The notes below the pieces were generated by a model, which saw only the letters and a program-made list of their open reading frames with translations, did no database searches and had not been told where the DNA came from. Source: Lonicera japonica (taxonomy: Eukaryota; Streptophyta; Magnoliopsida; Dipsacales; Caprifoliaceae). From it: 64,000 nucleotides of DNA. Within the stretch, counting starts at the first letter, position 1. Every line of letters starts with the position of its first letter. Below are positions 49,870 to 63,370 of this stretch, piece by piece. The stretch spans positions 27,429,601 to 27,493,600 of the forward strand of contig CM038470.1 in the NCBI GenBank assembly GCA_021464415.1, given 5' to 3'. A program made the translations under genes and the position numbers.

Positions 49870-51213
49870 CATTGAAGACACTGGGTTTTGAAGATCTAAC
49901 AAACAGTTGACTCTAGAAAGAATTGTGTACATAACTCTAGTTAAGCAAGGAATAATGCTAGTCTCCGACTAATAAAAGTCTTGTACTCCATCCAAAATTA
50001 AGAGCAACTGTTATTTTTGTAAGGTGTATTTCCGATGATGCCTTCTACCAATACAAATTTCTTTGTTAGAATTACAAAACAGTAAAAACTCTCTAATGGA
50101 ACTTTTTGTATGCATTTTCATGCAACGTCGTGAAAATTTTCGCTCACCAATTCTCTATTCATAGAAATTTTCTATCCTACATGGACACAATTAGAATATT
50201 GCACACCACACCTTATCCAATAGGAAAGTTGACAAGATAACAAAGTTGGAGACACTTTATGCGACTGTTCAAATGGGATTGAATAAGAATAAAAATGAAG
50301 CAGCAAATAGCCTAAAAACTAACAAACTTGCTTACTCTTCTCAAAATTCGACATTTCTCTACTTCATTATGGAGGTGGGAGTATGTTTTGATCACCAATA
50401 GTAGTAGTAGCTCACATCACATAAGCTCAAATTGCAAGTAAATACATAAATCCAAGTAGAAAACTCTCAACACATTAAACTGAATCAAATTTTCTCAACC
50501 ACCGAACTAATGGCTTCATAGTCGCACTTCATGTATACAAAACTTCTCAAAAGAACCAAATGAGAATAGAAGGCAAAGAACCAGTATCATATAACTAAAT
50601 GCTTGATAGTACCGAACATTACACATCCCTTATGCCCAACTGTGTCACCAGTTCCTTCTCTAATAATAAACACACCTATGAATATATATCGTCATCGTCA
50701 CTGTCTATTTGAGTTAATACTGTAAAAGAAGAGTTTAATTACATGTCAGGAAGATGTGAATGGGTTAAGCGACTAAGTACCCCGGCATCCTGTAAAAAAA
50801 AATTACAGTGGTCGCTGCCTTCTGTATATATCAATATGTTACTACTGTTGTTCACTTCACTATGCCGAGCGCTCTTTCCTCCGTAACCAAACCCTTTCAA
50901 CACAACCACACCATGTAATACTCTCCTCCATCTACACATACATCATTCTCATTCCAGGAGATAAAATCAACCCTCTCAAATTTTGGGTCATCGTTCTTTT
51001 CATACAGCCCTAGATGTGCCGCCCGTGTTTCCCCAGAGATGCAGCCATGTTTCCACTGATTCTCGAAGGGTCATGTCGTGTCGTGAAAACCCGAACTTTC
51101 ATTATTTGGGAAGTCTTCTGGATGCTTCTTTAGGGCAAAACGATGAATTTGGCCACACATAAGTTGCTGGATGCAAGAGACTGCATAACCCATTGGATAT
51201 ACTTTGTGATGCT
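49870..51213 (-). other. 3' untranslated and downstream region of UPF1
   Basis: This is the stretch after the UPF1 stop codon (51214-51216). No coding sequence is supported. A TTTTTTTTTACAG at about 50790 on the gene strand looks like a splice acceptor, and a GTATGT lies near 50935, but a 3'-UTR intron is only a possibility. Confidence 0.35.
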
Positions 51214-54200
51214 TCAACCGCTGTAGTGAAGTTTTTGGTTTTGGGAGGCCGAGGCCGAGGCGGCCTGTGCTTGATGGGGGGCGGGTTGTTGCTGCTGTGG
51301 GGGCGGCTGCGGCTGCTGCTGCTGCATGTTTAGCGGCTGCGAGTTGTAGTGAGCAAAGGGCTGGGAGTAGAGTGGATTCAGCAGACTCTGTCAACAAGTT
51401 AAAAACACTTTCAAGAACTGTGCCAATAAGTGATTAAAATTGTTCAACGTATCTAAGACTATACTGTCAATATCAACAAGAGTCTAGACAGACAAAGAGT
51501 ACGCTAGAAGTTCGTAAACAAAGGAAAATATACTCTTGCCCTATTTCTGTACAAACAAATGTGGCAACAATCAAATGAAACTTGTACAACGTGCATTTAA
51601 TGTTTTGTCTATCTTTTTTTTCTATAATTCATACATAAATGGAGTATATTTAGCATTGGCATTTGATTGATCAATGCCTGAAATCCACCTGCAACTATTT
51701 GAAATCATTTAATTGTTAACCAATCTAGTAATTTATGTCATATTGTGCACTGTATATTAACAAAGAGGGAGAAGAGAGGGGGAAGAGGGGGGAGAGGTTA
51801 ATGGATAAGGAAGATGTTAATTATATGGCAAAGCCCACCGTAGACCTAAAAGTTGGTCAATTACAACAGAAATGTTATGGACTCCAAAGGTATCACGTGA
51901 ATACGACATGTATTCCCATTTGTCGTCCATGTGAAAAATGAGGTACTGCACCCTTACTGGATCCGGAGTAACATGTGGTACTGTAAGAGTACTGAATATG
52001 TTCTTAAACTGAACTAAAGCTGATTTTTACATTCGTGCCTTGAAGGGAAAGGAAAACTCCCTTCAACTATTCAAGTTCACATGTAACCGGATCAGCATCA
52101 CTTTGAGGGTGTTTTGGAGATTCTGGAAAACAATAGTCCTTTTTCTCTTTTTCAAATTACAACAATGAGAATTGATCGCTAACCCCCTCCCCTCCCAATC
52201 TTTGATGCCAGCCAGCACTATCACTATGCAACAAGACAATTGTATTTATACGTAATTTATAAACACTTGGATTTCTTGTTATGAAAACTAGTCAATTTCA
52301 GTTGAATTATTTATAAAAATGAAGTCAATTCTTGTTTATACTTGTAGACAATGCACTGTGGACCAAACTTTGAAGGTCTTTGAGGTCTTCAACCTGGTGT
52401 ATATTTTCCAAGTCAATAATATTTAACCCATAAAATAACTCAAAAGTGTAAATTACAAAACCTGGGACTGAAGTTGATTGGCATTGGTATTGACCACACC
52501 AAAGTGGCTCTGTGAAGCATCATCTTGAGATGGATCATTGAATCCAACTTGCGTAAATAGGCCTTGTGAACCTTGCATGTAGTCCTGTGTTCATTGAAAA
52601 GAGTAGAAGGGGAGGGGTCAATTAAACTCGTTACAAAACAATGGAGGAGGAATGAAAAGAAAATTTAACGAAAGCTCGCAAGTGGGGCATGCTCCAGTTA
52701 CAAAATCATATTGTTTTTGTGGACCATTCACAAATGATTGATTGAAAAATTACAAAGAAATAAAACAAACGAAGGGGTTCTAAATGCTAATAAATACAGA
52801 GGCCAGAAGGAAGTCACTGTCAACAGATTCAAAAGTAGGGGAGATCAATGTAATTTAGCAAAACGTACAAAAGGTGAGTGACAGAAACCCAAAAACTCAG
52901 GGGAAGCTAGTGTAAATATTCAATAAAACAAAAGGCAGGCATCATCAAATGAACAGACAAACCTGAGACATGAAATCATTTCCAGTACCAAAGCGAGAGT
53001 ATCCACCTTGAGAATTCTGGTTCAAAAAGCTACCCGGAAACCCCCTTGTCCTCCCTGATTTACATAATCAACTGCATATCCACTTTGAGAAGCCTGCAAA
53101 AAAGCAATTCAACGATATGCCAATCAACGTTTTTTTCAGTTTGGCTCATTCTTCGGATTGTTCCTGGAATTCTAAATCCCAGTTCATCCAAGATTCCAAC
53201 CAAAAGAATTCCAACATTTGGTTGAAGTTTTGGAAAAGAATCCAGGATTTCTATGAAAAGAGAATTCCCCACATCAATTCCCACTATTTCTAACAAATAA
53301 GTAAACACTTTCCTACTTTTGCATTACAAAATGGTAATATTTACATGTTACAACATGGTAACTACTTTTATTTACAATATTTATGTTTAATAATAAATTT
53401 GCAGTTATTCTCAATATGAGGAAAGGAGAGTTCCATGCTTAAATTAATTTCCACAAAATGGAAAAAAGAAATCTCAAAATTAAAATTAAAAGGTTAAGGA
53501 AATAAATATTTTCGCTCAACATAATTGCAACAGCATTACGCAAGGAGTTCTATGAATTGCACCTGTGTGGAGAAATCAGCTGCATTATATGGAACATGTG
53601 ATCCCTGGCTTTTAAAATCATCACCCAAAAATTCCTGATTGATGGTCGACATAAATGTTAAAGAACTTAAAATTGTGCATAAGTTAAATAAATAACGGAG
53701 GGAATCTTCACAAGAGAATTACCTGAGACATTCCACCCATAGAGAAACCATCACGAAATGTTTGGCTTGGTCCTTGAACTGGCATCTATCATATAGAAAA
53801 AAAAGTACTCTTTATTATGACCCGATGAAATAAAAGAAAAAAAAAATTGGAAAAATATGGATTACTTTTGGATTCTCATGATCAATACAGTTCCACATCA
53901 TGTTCATATCAACAAAGTTCCACATCTATTCTTTCCTCATAGGCTCCGTTTTATTGTCACGGAAGTTTAGCAGGAAAGTGATTCTTGGAAAAAGTGAAGT
54001 GAATGAAAAAGAAATTTACTTTCCTCTGTGCATTTGTTTATCAACAAAATAGAAAAATGATACATAAACAAATATTGAAAAGAAAATCATTGTGATTTTA
54101 TTATAGTTCAATTAAATCGCTAATATGATAAAACAAATAAATAAAATATTACAAATATGATATTAGGAATGTTGACAATTTTGTTTAAATATAAAAACAA

Positions 54201-57200
54201 ATAGATTAATTTTTTTACAAAAGTTGCAATTTGAAATTGTTTTTAATCCTCATGCATTATGATTTATATTGGTATAAGACTAAGTATTCCGATGGAGATT
54301 TATAAACACAAGTAAATTTAAGGCTAAATACATAATTAATCTATTATTAAATATAAATTTTATACAGTCTATAAATTAGTTATATAAATATTTCAATAAT
54401 AGATATTATTTAATAAACAGTAATTTTTAAATTAATGATTTACAAACTTTACAATAAAATCATTTTTTTGGTTTTATAAGTAATGAATTATATTTTTATA
54501 ATCGCATAAGAACCTCATGACTTTCAAAATCCTGTGGTTTTTGAAGGATGTATTTTGCAGGAAAAGTTTTCCAGCACGAAAGTATGTAGGAAAGTTCACA
54601 ACTTTCCTTCAAACTGAACTCACAAAAAGTGCACAAACGGATTTTCGACTTTTCATTCACTTTCCTTTCCTTTTCCTGCCATTCAAATGGACCCATAGGG
54701 TGCACAAAAACATATCTGAGAAAGGGGGAAAAACTACTTACATTAGAAACATATCCAGGTTGAGATAAAGGACCACCAACAGATGGCTGACTATTGGGAT
54801 TCTCCAAAGAAGGGAAGTTGAAATTAGAACCAATACTTCCAATAGGTTGCTGTGAGCCTTGCTGATGTGGCAGGTGACTGCCAATGGGTGCACCGGCATT
54901 GCCTCGGCCAGCACCAAAACCCCGACTACCTGGCTGAGGAACCTGAGGAACAGCTCCAACAGGTCCATGTACAGCACCTCTAGTAGGAATAGCATATGGC
55001 TGAGGAGGGCCACCATGATAAGGTGGAAGCGGAACCCGAGGCATTGGATAACCAGCAGGGGGCACTACCGGTTTATGGGTACCATTGGGTGGGCCAGGTG
55101 ACATGTAAGAACCTACAATTTAGGTGAAAATACACAATTTAGGGGCAAATAAAGTATTATAATGACATCAGCTCAAATAAGAATTATACAACAAATCCTG
55201 ATTATTATCATATCTGATACCCCTCCTTCCCAAATTAAGAATCCACTTTGACCTTTTGATCTTTCAAAGAAATGCACTAAGTTCAAACTAATTGTTTGGA
55301 GTCATGAAATTGTGTACATTGATTATGTCCTAAGAAGGATACTGGACACTTAATTCGGGACATCTCGAAAAAGAAATAGTGGGCTCTTAACTTGGGACGG
55401 ACGGAGTATTATTCCCTATAAGTATCATACTTCAAAAGGTTCAGAAATTGAGGATCAGATATAAATATACACTGGTAGGGCACAAAAAGTATCCAATACT
55501 CCAAATAAGTAACCATTAACTAATTCAACAACTTTGAAATATAGATATGGAGTGGATACAGATTCAATACGGCTGGATCATTTATTTTTATCTCTCTTGT
55601 AATCTTGTCCGAACAAAGAGCAAGGGTAGTTTTAAAAAATTAACTGGTATGTTTCAACAGGATATTCAAAATAGAGCTACTCAAGCATGTACAGACATAG
55701 GTAATTTATTAAAGTCCAGTCTTCCATATTTGTATTTAAACTTTAAAGCTACCATTATTACCATACTCCAGTACTATTATAAATGCACATGCCTATAAAT
55801 ACTTTATACTATTTTACCACTCACATCCTTGCAAACTCTATTTTGTTAGTATTTGTCTTACTGTATCTAATCATACTGTATCCGTTTTCTCGCATCTGTA
55901 GCCAAGCAACATAGGATATTACTATCCTTCACCGTGCTTCAACGAGTCATAATTTATATCTATATTGTATCTAATATAGTAATGGCAAGAGAGGATCTAT
56001 GTACCCCTTGAACGACTGCTTCTCCTATCAGCAGTTGGACTTGATGAGGCAACAGATCCAAAACTATCGTTCGGTAATATTCCGGGTCCACCTCCAAAGA
56101 AAAGTCTCCGGTCGTTGTAGATCTGTGGCATAAACCATAAAATGACACCCATGTGTAATCAACAATGATTAGCGGCCTTATTGTAATGAACAATAATATA
56201 TAATTTATAAAAAAAATGACCCCCAGTTCCATCATTCAATGTGGTACCTTTTTGGGCTTTTGAAATTGAACCATGCTCTGCTTTAAATTATTTAGAGGCC
56301 CTTCCACCAAACACTCATGCTCCTGTGAGATACAGAGAGAGGGTAGGGATCAAAGTGAGTAATGTAACAAAAGTAATTTTTTTTTATTTTATTTCATTTT
56401 TACTGTCCCGGCAACAAAAAGGAAAGCAAGGGTGACAAGTTTGTAGACAGTAAACAAACAGCAGAACCAGACCAAAAGATTTAGGGGTCCACAGTGTGAG
56501 TGTGTAAAATGGGAAGCAAAATCTTTTTCATCAGCAATATTCGCTATTAAATTTGAAGCTTTTTTTCCTAACTAGCAAGTGTTGGATCTCAGTAATTTAG
56601 GGTTGTCTAAAACTACAGTATGTGCAGTTCGTGTAATGATCGACATCCCACATCGCATAAAATGTGAAATGGGGAGGTCTTGATTTATATGTTGGTTCAA
56701 TCAACCTAATCAATAACTTAGTATTAGGTAAAGCAAGTACAGTCGACAATACCTTGTAGTGCGTCAATAAGCCATTCCATAATGGTTGTTTGCTCAGAAC
56801 TTTAGGATTACCCAGGATGACAATTCCATAACGAGCTCGGGTAAGTGCAACATTAAGTCTGCGCGGATCATTCAGGAATCCAATGCCCTGTGTAAAAAGA
56901 AGTCACCTATGAAGTATCAGCCTCTTTTCATACATGATAAGGCTTCAACGTGAACATTATAAGCTAAATAAAATTGAAAGAAAAAAATCTCCAGAATCAT
57001 AATATATATCAAGCACAAGGGAGATATAGTGGTTATTTTTGGTACATACTTGAAATTACCAAAATAACCTTCGTTGATTTAGAAAGTAAATATTTCTTGC
57101 AATAAGAGTTGAACCTGCAACCTCATTTGTTTATAAAAGCACCTTATTGCTAACTTCATCAAATAGTTTAAATAGCAATAGATCTATTATTAAGAATTAT

Positions 57201-60200
57201 GGTGTAAAATATTGCACACGCATCGAGTGCCCTATGAGTTCTGGTACTCAATAAAAGCTGAACATAGTTGAACATATAAACATATTCGAGCTTTGCTCCA
57301 GTTTACTACATGCCCCGTTGTTTATTACTACTATTTTCTCAGGTACAAGTACATAATTGTTGCAAAATTCCAGAAATTACTAACTCAACTAGACGAAACC
57401 TTGCCCCAACTACTTGGGAATAGAGAATTGTTACACAGTCCGCTTCATTTTTTCCTTTTTGCAGAATTGATGCAATTAATGTGGACAAATCAACAAGTGC
57501 ATTCTAAAGCTTTTGTTATTTTTACTAATAATAATAATCACCAAAATTACAATAATATCAATAACAACAACAATAATAATGTTAAAATAATGGTTAACAC
57601 TAACAGAATTCAGCTTCTTTTGGGAAAATAAAAATGTGAAACTTTATAATTATTACAACAAAGTTTAATCCCTCAGAACACACACTAATAAAAGGCATTA
57701 ACCAACCTGATGTTCGTTACTCCTTACACATGACAATATTATATAATCCTTTTCTCTTCCTTGGAATGAATCTACACTTGCCACCTGCAAAGAGTAAATT
57801 GTGATGGTTCAAATTTTATTTTGTTTTATTTTTGTGATGGATCGACTTAACTGTATCTGTATACCAGAGGATAAGATGCCTATATTACCTCAATTTCCTT
57901 ATAAAGTTGTTGCCTTAGTGCACCATTTCTGGACATATAATTGACAATGTATGCACGCTGGCCTTCATATGGTGTTATCACCCCTATCTGTAAAATGTCA
58001 GCATAATCAGATTAAATCAAGGAAAATATTTACACCAACAGGTAATGAGTACATTGAATTGACTCCTGAAAAAAATGAGAAAAAAAAAATACATGTACCT
58101 GACTAGGAACTACACCGCTCTTTAAGAAAGTAGTCACAATTTTTTCAACATTTGCAGCCTCAGTCCTGTTCAGATAGGATGTTCCGCTGGCACTAATCTC
58201 CTCTTGTCCCATCTATAGAACACAACTATGCACATTCAAATATAGTTTTAAGGACAAAAATAATAAAGTCAATCCAAGTTGTATTATCACAATAAAACTA
58301 CTAAAATTTTAGCTAAAAAGATCGACAGCACTCATTGAATCTGCAAGCAGCTTGACGCTCAATGTGTGTGCACTGTGCAATATTAGGTAGACTTTCAAAA
58401 AGATTAAAAGCATGTGATAGTGTTTGGTCAGGTGGTAAATGTAACTTTTTCTTCATACGTAAGGTCATGGGTTCAAATCCTTCTTCCAGCTGTATTTCTT
58501 TTTCTACATTATGAAGGGTACTTTAGTAATTTTACAAAAACATGCCAAATCCTCGTGTCTTAATATAATAGTTAAGGACAGCTTGCAAACACAAAGCATT
58601 ACAATTTGCTTCTCAATAACAAAGTCATCCCCAAGAAATTTCCAATGAATGACATATCTTAATGGCATTAAGAGGCATTTGGCTAAAAAAAAAAAATTAG
58701 CCACCTGCACAAGAAGTATATTATACCTGGACGTAGAAGAACATTGGACGGTTTGGCACAGGCCAGGGAAAATCAATGCCTGGTGATTGCCTTTCGTTGA
58801 CGGTTACTCCGTTCTGAAGTGTACCTTCATAAAAGCTGTTTGAAGGGAATTCCGAAAGGGATGGATGCATGCGATATTGAACCTGCAATTCAATGGCAAA
58901 AGGCTTAGAATATCCCAACATTTAAGTACAAGCAAAAAATATTTCTTCATTATACAAACACACAGAAGGTTAACACATACAGAAAGCGTACAAAGTAGAA
59001 CAGAGTCTGAGCATCAAGATTAGGCTACCAATGAAAGCAAAATTTAGTAAAAGCAATAGCCTTACTTCATTATACAAACAAACATGATGTTTATCCATAT
59101 AAAAGGTGTACAAGATATAGCCCAGTCATTAAATCATTGAATGCTATTTTGGAAATGCAACACTCTTCAAGAATCAAGATAGAAGGCTCGAATTTCTTTT
59201 TCTTATTCAAAAAGAAATGTATAGATTGTTCAAACAAGAAGAAATACCCTAGCATTAAGAACAAACCCAAGAAACCTCCAATAGTAATTTCGGTAGCTGA
59301 GGATAGACTATATTATGATGCGAAATTAGGAACCAAAAACTTCTTCAAAAAACATTTACTGTAACGATCATGGAAAAATCCACAATTAAAAAGTACAGAT
59401 TGATAATCTGGTAAAAACACGGGGGAAGAAAAAAATATATTTTTAGTTGCTGCTACAACACCACCACTTGTATTGCCGAAAAATCTCACGATACATGCAG
59501 GATGATGCACATTATAGTATGTTGTCATCGTAGTTGTCAAAAGCTAAAGGCGCACCGAGGCGCCAAGGTTCCTGGAGCGCAAGGCTCAGGCACACGCCTT
59601 TTCAAAGCGAGGCGCAGGCACACGCCTTTTCAAAGCGAGGCCCACCCCATACAAAAACTTGAAATATATGATTCTAATCATAATTTGCACCAACTACCCT
59701 AATGTCATATAATCTAGAGCAAAAAAAAATCACCAAATTAAGATCTAAATAAAAAACAAGTCCACATGGCAAATGAACTAACTTTATACAAAATTCCATT
59801 TAAAAAGAACAAGAAGAAAGGAAAAAACAAATATTACAATAATATAATTTTTTATTTTTTATTATTTATAATTTATAATTTGTAATAAGCTAAAGAGGAG
59901 CAAATTTGTACATATATTTTCATGATTTAAAAGGCACATCATAACTTCAAAAGAGAACATTGGCCAGCTGCCCCATCATAAATTTATACATATTATATAC
60001 CCATATTTAGATTATATATTATTTTATAAAAGATCTTAAAAGGAATTTTAGGGTTTCAGCTCTTTTCACTTTGGTCTTTTCTATATTCTCTAACTAAAGT
60101 CTAAACCACCGCCACTTTCACTTGGTCTTCTCCTCAACAGCTTCTTCTCTTCAACGGCATCTCACAGGTACGCTTTCTCCTTCTCCTTCCTTCTTCTTCC

Positions 60201-63200
60201 TTGTCATCCCACAAGGTCTGACAATGGCGTTTTGAGGGGGGGAAGTCAAAACACTAAAACAAAAAAAAATCACCTCTCTTGCATAACTCCCGCACCTCGC
60301 TAACTAGGCACGCTTTTGACAACTATGGTTGTCATTTCACTAGTTTTCTTGTTTGACGTCGCAAATGCAAATTGGAAGGCTTACACAATGCTAAGATGAC
60401 TCGCAAATCATTTTGGACTTTATAGAACCCTATTCAGAGATCAGATTCTCTATGTTCATATCTCCTCGGTACAAGACGATGCCTTCCCACATCAGTAGTG
60501 TAACTGGAGGTCATTGGCTTATATGTGGGCCCAACAATCCTAAATAACAACTTGGACTAGCCATTTTTGCAGAGAACCAGTGGTGTTACATACAGTTTCG
60601 GAGGGGACCCAGTCCCACTAACATGTGGATGGGTGGTAATTGTGTTTTTTGGGAGTAAGGCTGACAATGAACCGGAATCCTTGGTGTGAAGACACCCAAA
60701 CAATAATGTTAGGGCCTTTACAGGGCAAGTTTGTAATAACCTAAACCATAGTGGTAGTGTAATTGGGAGGTCCTTGGCTTGTATGTGGACTAAACAGTAA
60801 CAGACCGCCTAGCAGCTTTGGGGGTGAACCCACGGTGTTACACCTTCATCACATTCTCCCGGGAGCTTGTGCCAAATCCATTTTTGCATAGTTAATAATG
60901 TAAAACTTCACGCAAGTTCCACTATAAATCTATTCTAACGTATCAAAGCCCCAAAAAAATAGAACTTCCTATGCCTTCTAGCTTGATTGTGAAAGATCAA
61001 TGCAACATAATACTAACTCCAGCACCAAAAGGTAGACAATTTTTTTATCTGGATTAGTGGATTATTGCGATTGCCCATTAAAATCAAACTTCATCAAGCA
61101 CAATTGCACAGCTAAGACAAATACATGAAAAAAAAATCCTTCTTTTCATATTTTGGCTTCATACTAATAGCCATTCTTTGAAACAAATTACCTGCAATCT
61201 AATTGGTTTCACACCAAGTATCACAAGACGCTCAAACAGAGACTGCGCTAGTCCAGCACGGGCCGCTTTTTTACACATAATTACTGGACCAAGCTGGCAA
61301 TGATCACCAACAAGAACCACCTAAAATCGAAAACTTTTATTAGATAAATTGGGAAATCATAAGAATGTAAAGTGGATAGTACATTATTTATCCAATAAGA
61401 ACCTGTTTTGCCCCAAGAACCAGAGGTATAAGACACTCGGGTTCAGTTGATTGAGTAGACTCATCAATGAGCACCTACAAAGACGGGGGAGAAAGGTAAA
61501 ATTCTCTGTAACAATATCTCAAATTATTGGAATATGCTCAAATCAGATCCAAATCAACCTGGCGGAATCTAAAGTTAGCCAGCCGAGGATCTCCAGCACC
61601 AACACAAGTGCAACATATAACATCAGCGCTCTGAGATATTTCCCTCTCTGTTGCCCGCTTCAGTGCTTTATATTTTTTCTCATCACTACTAGATAATTCT
61701 CCTGTAGAAGGGTCATAAACAAAAGATCAATTAATAAAAATCTACCCAGCAACAATATTTTTTGGGTTACATCAACTGCTATTACATAAACACACAACAC
61801 AGAATATATATATATATATAAATGACATTTACAGCCTACTGACAAATATGAGACCACTTCAGTCAGATCATATGAGCCAATGAATTTAAAAAGGTAAACA
61901 GATTTTGTTGATCAAAAAGAAATTGCAATAGGTCGAGGGGCTCCTAAACAGAAGGGAACCGCACCTTGTTCATCTTTCAGTTGCTGTAACTTGTGAAGTT
62001 CACTTTTTTCAGATGTGTCAAGATGCCGAACCTGTGCAAATAAAAACCATTAAGATTCATAACGCTAGGTTAGCAAAAACAGGGGGGGCATCACAACATA
62101 ACAGTTAAGAAAAATCAGATTAGCAAATGGACATACCTGATAGTGGAGAGTTAAATGCTCAACAGGCGAACTTACAGCTTCCCTTGACTTTGCACAGAGC
62201 CTAACAACCTGCTCGGTAAAAATATCAACAAATCCGATCAGCAGTAGAGAACATCCAACACTTGTAGTGATCACATGACGTTTGTGTACATACTGCCATT
62301 AGTTTACATACTCAGAATAAATCTCACATTTTAATATAAACATCACATTAGAAAAACATAATGTTGCAGCCCCCTCACCCAACTTTTGAGAGATAGCACA
62401 TCCAGTTGTGGTTGGAGATTAATTTCTATTTCAAATTTATTAAAGATACTTTATCTGATGAAAAAACTTTCTTCAAACGCTTGAGCAGAACTGTTGAGGA
62501 CACTTGGTTTGTTTAAGTTATAAATTTAGTAAGAACTTTTCTGTCACGTCCAAAAAGGCTGGCATTATAAACGTTGCTTATGAGAAATGAAGCCCAAAAA
62601 AGGTTCACATAGATCACTCTAACCTTGCTAACATATTCTACAGGAAGTCAGAAATATATTAAGTCAAGACATCTGCTGACATTTTTTTGGTGGGTATCTG
62701 CTGACATTTCAAATGATAAAATGAATTAATTCAAATAAAACAAAAACTATCACACCAACAAACAGGTAGAATTCCGTAGAAACATTAACTTAGGCAAGAT
62801 CATCAGGTTAACATAAGTGCTCTCAAATCATTTATGGATCTGCATCCAAATCTGATAATTAAATCAAGAAGCAGCATCAGAAACTTCTTTTAAGCACATT
62901 GGCACATTGAGCAAGAAACGCCTCTCACAAGGGCATTTCCAATGCAATTATAGCATCTTTTCCCATGACACAAATCAAACTTGATTACCTAGGTGAAACG
63001 TAACTTACATGCACTCAAAATGTTGAAAATCACAAAAATATGAGAAGTTAGTATAACAGCATCCAAGGGTTCTCAATCTCCTTAGTGAGATATTTACCTT
63101 CAAGCCAGTGGCACTTATTTTTTCAGCTAATTGATCAACAGCCACATTACTGGGAGCACATACCAAAACCTGAAAAGAAAGGCTTATAATAATGTAATAA

Positions 63201-63370
63201 AAGGGGGAGAAAATGAATACAGGGAAATGTGCTTGACTATTGATTACCTGCCCTTGGCCTTGTTTGGCCATGTGATACACAATTGCTGCAGAAGTAACAG
63301 TTTTCCCAGTGCCAGGTGGTCCTTGTATTAAGCTAATTGGCTTCTGAAGGACACTTTTTACAGCAAAAAC
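51214..63370 (-). CDS. UPF1 RNA helicase, C-terminal ~795 residues (5' end outside window)
   Basis: UPF1 is the ATP-dependent RNA helicase at the centre of nonsense-mediated mRNA decay. Twenty exons, listed 5' to 3': 63248-63370, 63098-63169, 62137-62208, 61965-62031, 61559-61701, 61403-61474, 61192-61320, 58727-58882, 58099-58212, 57889-57987, 57707-57784, 56753-56887, 56248-56322, 56005-56122, 54742-55112, 53723-53785, 53563-53634, 52963-53093, 52462-52584, 51214-51387. All introns are GT-AG, and only two are not phase 0. SF1 motifs appear in order: Walker [50 protein letters not shown] and [13 protein letters not shown]. The C-terminal tail is Gly/Pro/Gln-rich with about 18 SQ/TQ dipeptides, the kind of site phosphorylated by SMG1-type kinases. 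The N-terminal zinc (CH) domain must lie beyond the right edge. Exon 52963-53093 is one base short (see separate entry). Confidence 0.93.
53033..53045 (-). other. Apparent 1-base deletion in UPF1 exon 18 of those visible
   Basis: Exon 52963-53093 is 131 bases, whereas its neighbours are multiples of three with phase 0 borders. Up to GGQGG the frame is right. From [20 protein letters not shown] onward the protein is family-like only in the next frame. Read literally, a TGA at 53022-53024 ends translation about 120 residues early. The lesion falls in or beside a run of five G followed by three T, so a sequencing or consensus error is likely. The conserved text on both sides argues against a long-dead gene. 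Confidence 0.8.
53942..54693. mobile_element. TIR element in a UPF1 intron, ~752 bp
   Basis: The left end GGCTCCGTTTTATTG and the right end GGGTCCATTTGAATGG (opposite strand) are related, as are the following GCAGGAAA and GTGAATGAAAA segments. CATA flanks both sides (53938-53941 and 54694-54697). The family is unsettled. Confidence 0.5.
55220..55406. mobile_element. Stowaway MITE in a UPF1 intron, 187 bp
   Basis: The left end CCCCTCCTTCCCAAATTAAG and the right end CTCCGTCCGTCCCAAGTTAA (opposite strand) match the Stowaway consensus CTCCCTCCGTCCC. TA dinucleotides flank the element (55218-55219 and 55407-55408), as expected of Tc1/mariner-derived MITEs. The intron spans 55113-56004. Confidence 0.85.
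58415..58500 (+). mobile_element. Possible SINE head in a UPF1 intron
   Basis: TGGTCAGGTGG (58425-58435) fits a pol III A box and GGTTCAAATCC (58470-58480) fits a B box, 34 bases apart, as in tRNA-derived SINEs. No poly(A) end or target duplication was found. The strand is opposite to UPF1. Confidence 0.4.
59529..60327. mobile_element. hAT-type non-autonomous element in a UPF1 intron, 799 bp
   Basis: The ends CGTAGTTGTCAAAAGC and CATAGTTGTCAAAAGC (opposite strand) differ at one of 16 bases. A perfect 8-base direct repeat, gttgtcat, flanks them (59521-59528 and 60328-60335). The left part holds two tandem 28-base GC-rich units (59582-59609 and 59610-59637). There is no transposase. It lies in the 2.3 kb intron 58883-61191. 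Confidence 0.88.
60487..60846. repeat. Direct repeats ~100 bp, 258 bp apart (TRIM-like)
   Basis: Sequence with AGTGTAACTGGAGG, TTGGCTTATATGTGG and GGTGTTACA near 60494-60597 recurs, diverged, at 60752-60846. Paired short direct repeats around a small spacer suggest a TRIM-type LTR element or an old duplication. It lies within the same UPF1 intron. Confidence 0.4.

Noticed and set aside
50785..50940. Possible intron in the UPF1 3' untranslated region
   Set aside because: An acceptor-like polypyrimidine-ACAG and a GTATGT donor exist, but with no coding frame to test them the pairing may be chance.
51071..51397. Ala-rich 108-codon frame at the end of UPF1
   Set aside because: It is an out-of-frame reading of the Gln/Pro-rich final exon, whose true frame follows from splicing.
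54496..55104. 202-codon single-exon reading over UPF1
   Set aside because: Its first ~120 residues are a real UPF1 exon, but the rest reads through a good GT donor at 54741 into an intron with a TIR element.
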